Below the pieces are notes generated by a model. It saw only the letters and a program-made list of their open reading frames with translations, did no database searches and was not told where the DNA came from. Shown piece after piece: positions 61,166 to 64,000 of a stretch of DNA of 64,000 nt (positions are counted from its first letter, which is position 1; every line of letters starts with the position of its first letter). The DNA lies in NCBI RefSeq assembly GCF_004364285.1, contig NZ_SOBE01000001.1:310001-374000 (forward strand), given 5' to 3'. The stretch is from Frigoribacterium sp. PhB116. GTDB lineage: Bacteria > Actinomycetota > Actinomycetes > Actinomycetales > Microbacteriaceae. Made by a program: the position numbers and the translations under genes.

Positions 61166-64000
61166 CGAGCCTCGACTGCCTCCCGACGTCGGCTGCCCGT
61201 CGTCGTCGCGACCTTCTTCTTCTTGGCCGCGACCGGGCCGGGCGCGGCGTGGCCTGACTCGAGGATCTCCGCGAGGAACACGCCGGTGTGGCTCTCCGGC
61301 ACGGTGGCGAGGTGCTCGGGCGTGCCCGTGGCGAGGACGGTGCCTCCCCCGGCTCCGCCCTCGGGGCCCATGTCGATCAGCCAGTCGGCCGACTTGATCA
61401 CGTCGAGGTTGTGCTCGATCGTGATCACGGTGTTGCCTTTGTCGACGAGGCCGTCGAGCACGAGCAGCAGCTTGCGGACGTCCTCGAAGTGCAGGCCCGT
61501 GGTGGGCTCGTCGAGCACGTAGATGCTGCGCCCGTTCGAGCGCTTCTGCAGCTCGGTCGCCAGCTTGACCCGCTGCGCCTCGCCGCCGCTCAGGGTGGTC
61601 GCGCTCTGGCCGAGGCGCACGTAGCCGAGGCCGACGTCGACCAGCGTCTTCATGAAGCGCGAGATCGCCGAGATGGGCTCGAAGAAGTCGGCCGCCTCGC
61701 TGATCGGCATGTCGAGCACCTCGGAGATGTTCTTGCCCTTGTACTGGACCGCGAGGGTGTCGCGGTTGTAGCGCGCGCCCCCGCAGACCTCGCAGGCGAC
61801 GTAGACGTCGGGCAGGAAGTTCATCTCGATCTTGATCGTGCCGTCGCCCGCGCAGTTCTCGCAGCGACCGCCCTTGACGTTGAAGCTGAACCGGCCCGGC
61901 AGGTAGCCGCGGGCCTTCGCGTCGACGGTCTCGGCGAACAGGTTGCGGATCCGGTCGAAGACGCCGGTGTAGGTCGCGGGGTTCGAGCGCGGCGTCCGAC
62001 CGATCGGCGCCTGGTCGACGTGCACCACCTTGTCGAGGTGCTCGAGACCGGTGACCCGCAGGTGGCGCCCCGGGATCTGGCGAGCACCGTTCAGCTTGTT
62101 GGCCATCACCTTGTAGAGGATGTCGTTGACCAGGGAGGACTTGCCCGAGCCGCTCACGCCGGTCACCGCGACGAAGACGCCGAGCGGGAAGTCGACGGTG
62201 ACGTCGCGCAGGTTGTTGGCCTTCGCGCCGACGACGGAGACCACGCGGTCGCGGTCGACGGGGCGACGCGTGGTCGGCGTGGCGATCGAGCGGCGGCCGG
62301 CGAGGTAGTCGCCGGTGTAGGACTCGGTGTTGGTCAGCAGGTCTTCGTAGCTGCCCGAGTGCACGACCTTGCCGCCGTTGACGCCGGCGCCCGGTCCGAT
62401 GTCGACGACCCAGTCGGCGGTCTTGATCGTGTCCTCGTCGTGCTCGACGACGATGAGCGTGTTGCCGAGGTCGCGGAGCTTGACGAGGGTGTCGATCAGC
62501 CGTCGGTTGTCGCGCTGGTGAAGGCCGATGCTGGGCTCGTCCAGCACGTAGAGCACGCCCGTCAGGCCCGAGCCGATCTGGGTCGCCAGCCGGATGCGCT
62601 GTGCCTCGCCGCCCGAGAGCGACCCCGCGGCACGGCCGAGGGACAGGTAGGTGAGCCCCACCTCGAGCAGGAACTCGAGGCGCACGCGGATCTCGCGGAG
62701 CACCTGTGCGGCGATGCGCGCCTCGCGGGTCGTCAGCGTGAGCCCGTTCATGAACGCGAACGCGTCGGTGAGGCTGAGCTCGGCGACGTCCGCGATGCTC
62801 TGCTCGGCGACCGTGACCGCGAGCACCTCGGGCTTCAACCGCTTGCCGCCGCAGACGGAGCACGGGATCTCGCGGAGGTACTCGGAGTAGCGCTGCCGCT
62901 GTGTGTCGGTCTCGGCCTCGGCGTACTTGCGCTCGATGTAGGGCATCACCCCCTCGAACCCGGTCGAGTACTTCATCTCACGGCCGAAGCGGTTCTTCCA
63001 CTTGACGGTCACCTCGAAGTCGTTGCCCTGCAGGACGGCCTGCTGGATGCGGGCCGGCAGCTCGCGCCACGGGGTCTTGAGGCTGAAGTCGAGGTCGGCC
63101 GCGAGCCCCTCGAGCAGCTTCTGGAAGTAGTTGTAGAGGCCCTTGCCCGAGTTGGTCCAGGGCAGGATGACGCCCTCGGCCAGGCTCAGGTCGGGGTCGC
63201 CGAGCACGAGGTCGGTGTCGACCGACATGCGCGTCCCGAGGCCGGAGCACTCGGGGCAGGCGCCGAAGGGGGCGTTGAACGAGAAGGTGCGGGGCTCGAT
63301 CTCGGTGAGCTGCACCGGGTGGCCGTTCGGGCACGAGAGCTTCTCGGAGAACGTTCGGTACTTGCCCGCTGCGCCGGAGTCCGTGTCGACGAAGTCGACG
63401 GTGACGAGGCCGTCGGTCAGGCGCAGGGCGGTCTCGAGCGAGTCGGTCAGTCGCGTGAGCCCCTCGTCGGAGGCGACGAGTCGGTCGACGACGACCGAGA
63501 TGTCGTGTTTGACCTGCTTCTTCAGCTTGGGCGGCGAGCTCAGCTGCACCTGCTCGCCGTCGACGATCGCCCGGGAGTACCCGCTCGAGGCGAGCTCGGC
63601 GAAGAGATCGACGAACTCGCCCTTCTTCTGCGAGACGACGGGGCTCAGCACCTGGAAGCGCGTGCCGGTCTCGAGCGTCATCAGCTGGTCGGCGATCTGC
63701 TGCACGGTCTGGCGGCTGATCACCTCGCCGCACACGGCGCAGTGCGCGATGCCGATGCGGGCCCAGAGCAGGCGCATGTAGTCGTAGATCTCAGTGATCG
63801 TGCCGACCGTGGACCGTGGGTTGCGGTTCGTCGACTTCTGGTCGATCGACACGGCCGGGCTGAGGCCCTCGATGAAGTCGACGTCGGGGCGGTCGACCTG
63901 CCCGAGGAACTGGCGCGCGTAGGCGGAGAGCGACTCGACGTAGCGCCGTTGGCCCTCGGCGAAGATCGTGTCGAACGCGAGGGACGACTTGCCCGACCCG
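61162..64000 (-). CDS. uvrA: Excinuclease ABC subunit UvrA (5' end beyond window)
   Basis: The visible 946 codons run from the Walker A motif of the first ATPase half (GSGKSS, at the right edge) to the C-terminus; a short N-terminal part is outside. The frame stays open past the GTG at 63852, so that is not the start. Zinc-finger cysteines CAVC, CPNG/CPEC, CSVC, CENC and CEVC are present, both signature motifs ([22 protein letters not shown]), and the second Walker [11 protein letters not shown]. It recognises DNA lesions. The C-terminal Lys/Arg tail ([16 protein letters not shown]) is normal for the group. Confidence 0.97.
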   Translation of the reverse strand, partial: GSGKSSLAFDTIFAEGQRRYVESLSAYARQFLGQVDRPDVDFIEGLSPAVSIDQKSTNRNPRSTVGTITEIYDYMRLLWARIGIAHCAVCGEVISRQTVQQIADQLMTLETGTRFQVLSPVVSQKKGEFVDLFAELASSGYSRAIVDGEQVQLSSPPKLKKQVKHDISVVVDRLVASDEGLTRLTDSLETALRLTDGLVTVDFVDTDSGAAGKYRTFSEKLSCPNGHPVQLTEIEPRTFSFNAPFGACPECSGLGTRMSVDTDLVLGDPDLSLAEGVILPWTNSGKGLYNYFQKLLEGLAADLDFSLKTPWRELPARIQQAVLQGNDFEVTVKWKNRFGREMKYSTGFEGVMPYIERKYAEAETDTQRQRYSEYLREIPCSVCGGKRLKPEVLAVTVAEQSIADVAELSLTDAFAFMNGLTLTTREARIAAQVLREIRVRLEFLLEVGLTYLSLGRAAGSLSGGEAQRIRLATQIGSGLTGVLYVLDEPSIGLHQRDNRRLIDTLVKLRDLGNTLIVVEHDEDTIKTADWVVDIGPGAGVNGGKVVHSGSYEDLLTNTESYTGDYLAGRRSIATPTTRRPVDRDRVVSVVGAKANNLRDVTVDFPLGVFVAVTGVSGSGKSSLVNDILYKVMANKLNGARQIPGRHLRVTGLEHLDKVVHVDQAPIGRTPRSNPATYTGVFDRIRNLFAETVDAKARGYLPGRFSFNVKGGRCENCAGDGTIKIEMNFLPDVYVACEVCGGARYNRDTLAVQYKGKNISEVLDMPISEAADFFEPISAISRFMKTLVDVGLGYVRLGQSATTLSGGEAQRVKLATELQKRSNGRSIYVLDEPTTGLHFEDVRKLLLVLDGLVDKGNTVITIEHNLDVIKSADWLIDMGPEGGAGGGTVLATGTPEHLATVPESHTGVFLAEILESGHAAPGPVAAKKKKVATTTGSRRREAVEAR

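Noticed and set aside
63349-63356. GAACGTTC palindrome as a possible SOS box
   Set aside because: It lies deep inside uvrA coding sequence and is shorter than the actinobacterial LexA consensus; no LexA site was seen before dinB either.

Overview
This 64 kb window has very high GC, with G or C at most third codon positions. It looks like a chromosomal segment of an actinobacterium, most likely family Microbacteriaceae. Genus is not resolvable by eye; a Frigoribacterium/Curtobacterium/Clavibacter-type organism is a guess. The actinobacterial signature comes from RbpA, OpcA, WhiA, a heme A synthase divergent from sufB, ABC-F and SURF1 genes, GTG/TTG starts, ATGA/GTGA overlaps and many TANNNT boxes 6-8 nt before start codons. 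I saw no tRNA, rRNA, CRISPR array, insertion sequence or prophage.

Layout. (1) 1-12690: an exopolysaccharide operon with nine translationally coupled genes: phosphoglycosyl transferase (cut by the left edge), secreted protein, flippase, a 1348-aa secreted beta-propeller/LamG/PKD protein, glycosyltransferase, CDP-alcohol phosphotransferase, Wzz-type protein with a degenerate tyrosine-kinase domain, Wzy-type polymerase and TagD-like cytidylyltransferase. This is the most accessory and least described part. (2) 12821-25731: mixed housekeeping and repair genes: DEAD/DEAH helicase, DNA polymerase IV, acyl-CoA dehydrogenase homologue, SGNH hydrolase, DacA-type carboxypeptidase, TrmH methyltransferase, sirtuin, histidine phosphatase, glycosyltransferase, alpha/beta hydrolase. 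(3) 25803-32889: trehalose synthase, exonuclease, L31 type B, orphan ABC ATPase, divergent glgA/glgC, SerB. (4) 32959-37675: FabG, a DUF3099/zinc-binding-like/SURF1 operon, ABC-F protein, BioY. (5) 37757-44559: SUF Fe-S operon (sufB-sufD-Rieske-sufC-DUF59), heme A synthase, GNAT enzyme, heme O synthase. (6) 44879-53091: transketolase, transaldolase, glucose-6-phosphate isomerase, G6PDH, OpcA, 6-phosphogluconolactonase. (7) 53205-64000: gap-pgk-tpiA and secG-rbpA, preceded by uvrA-uvrC-rapZ-whiA, all on the minus strand; uvrA runs off the right edge.

How it works together. Regions 5-7 are a conserved core of respiration assembly, pentose phosphate and lower glycolysis genes next to nucleotide excision repair. 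Convergent gene pairs there are often separated by long perfect hairpins without U-tracts. Regions 2-3 are rich in apparently leaderless genes, several with a -10 box that begins in the stop codon of the preceding gene. The best lead for something undescribed is the polysaccharide operon, where a cytidylyltransferase plus CDP-alcohol phosphotransferase pair and a pseudo-kinase Wzz suggest an alcohol-phosphate step in polymer or lipid synthesis.
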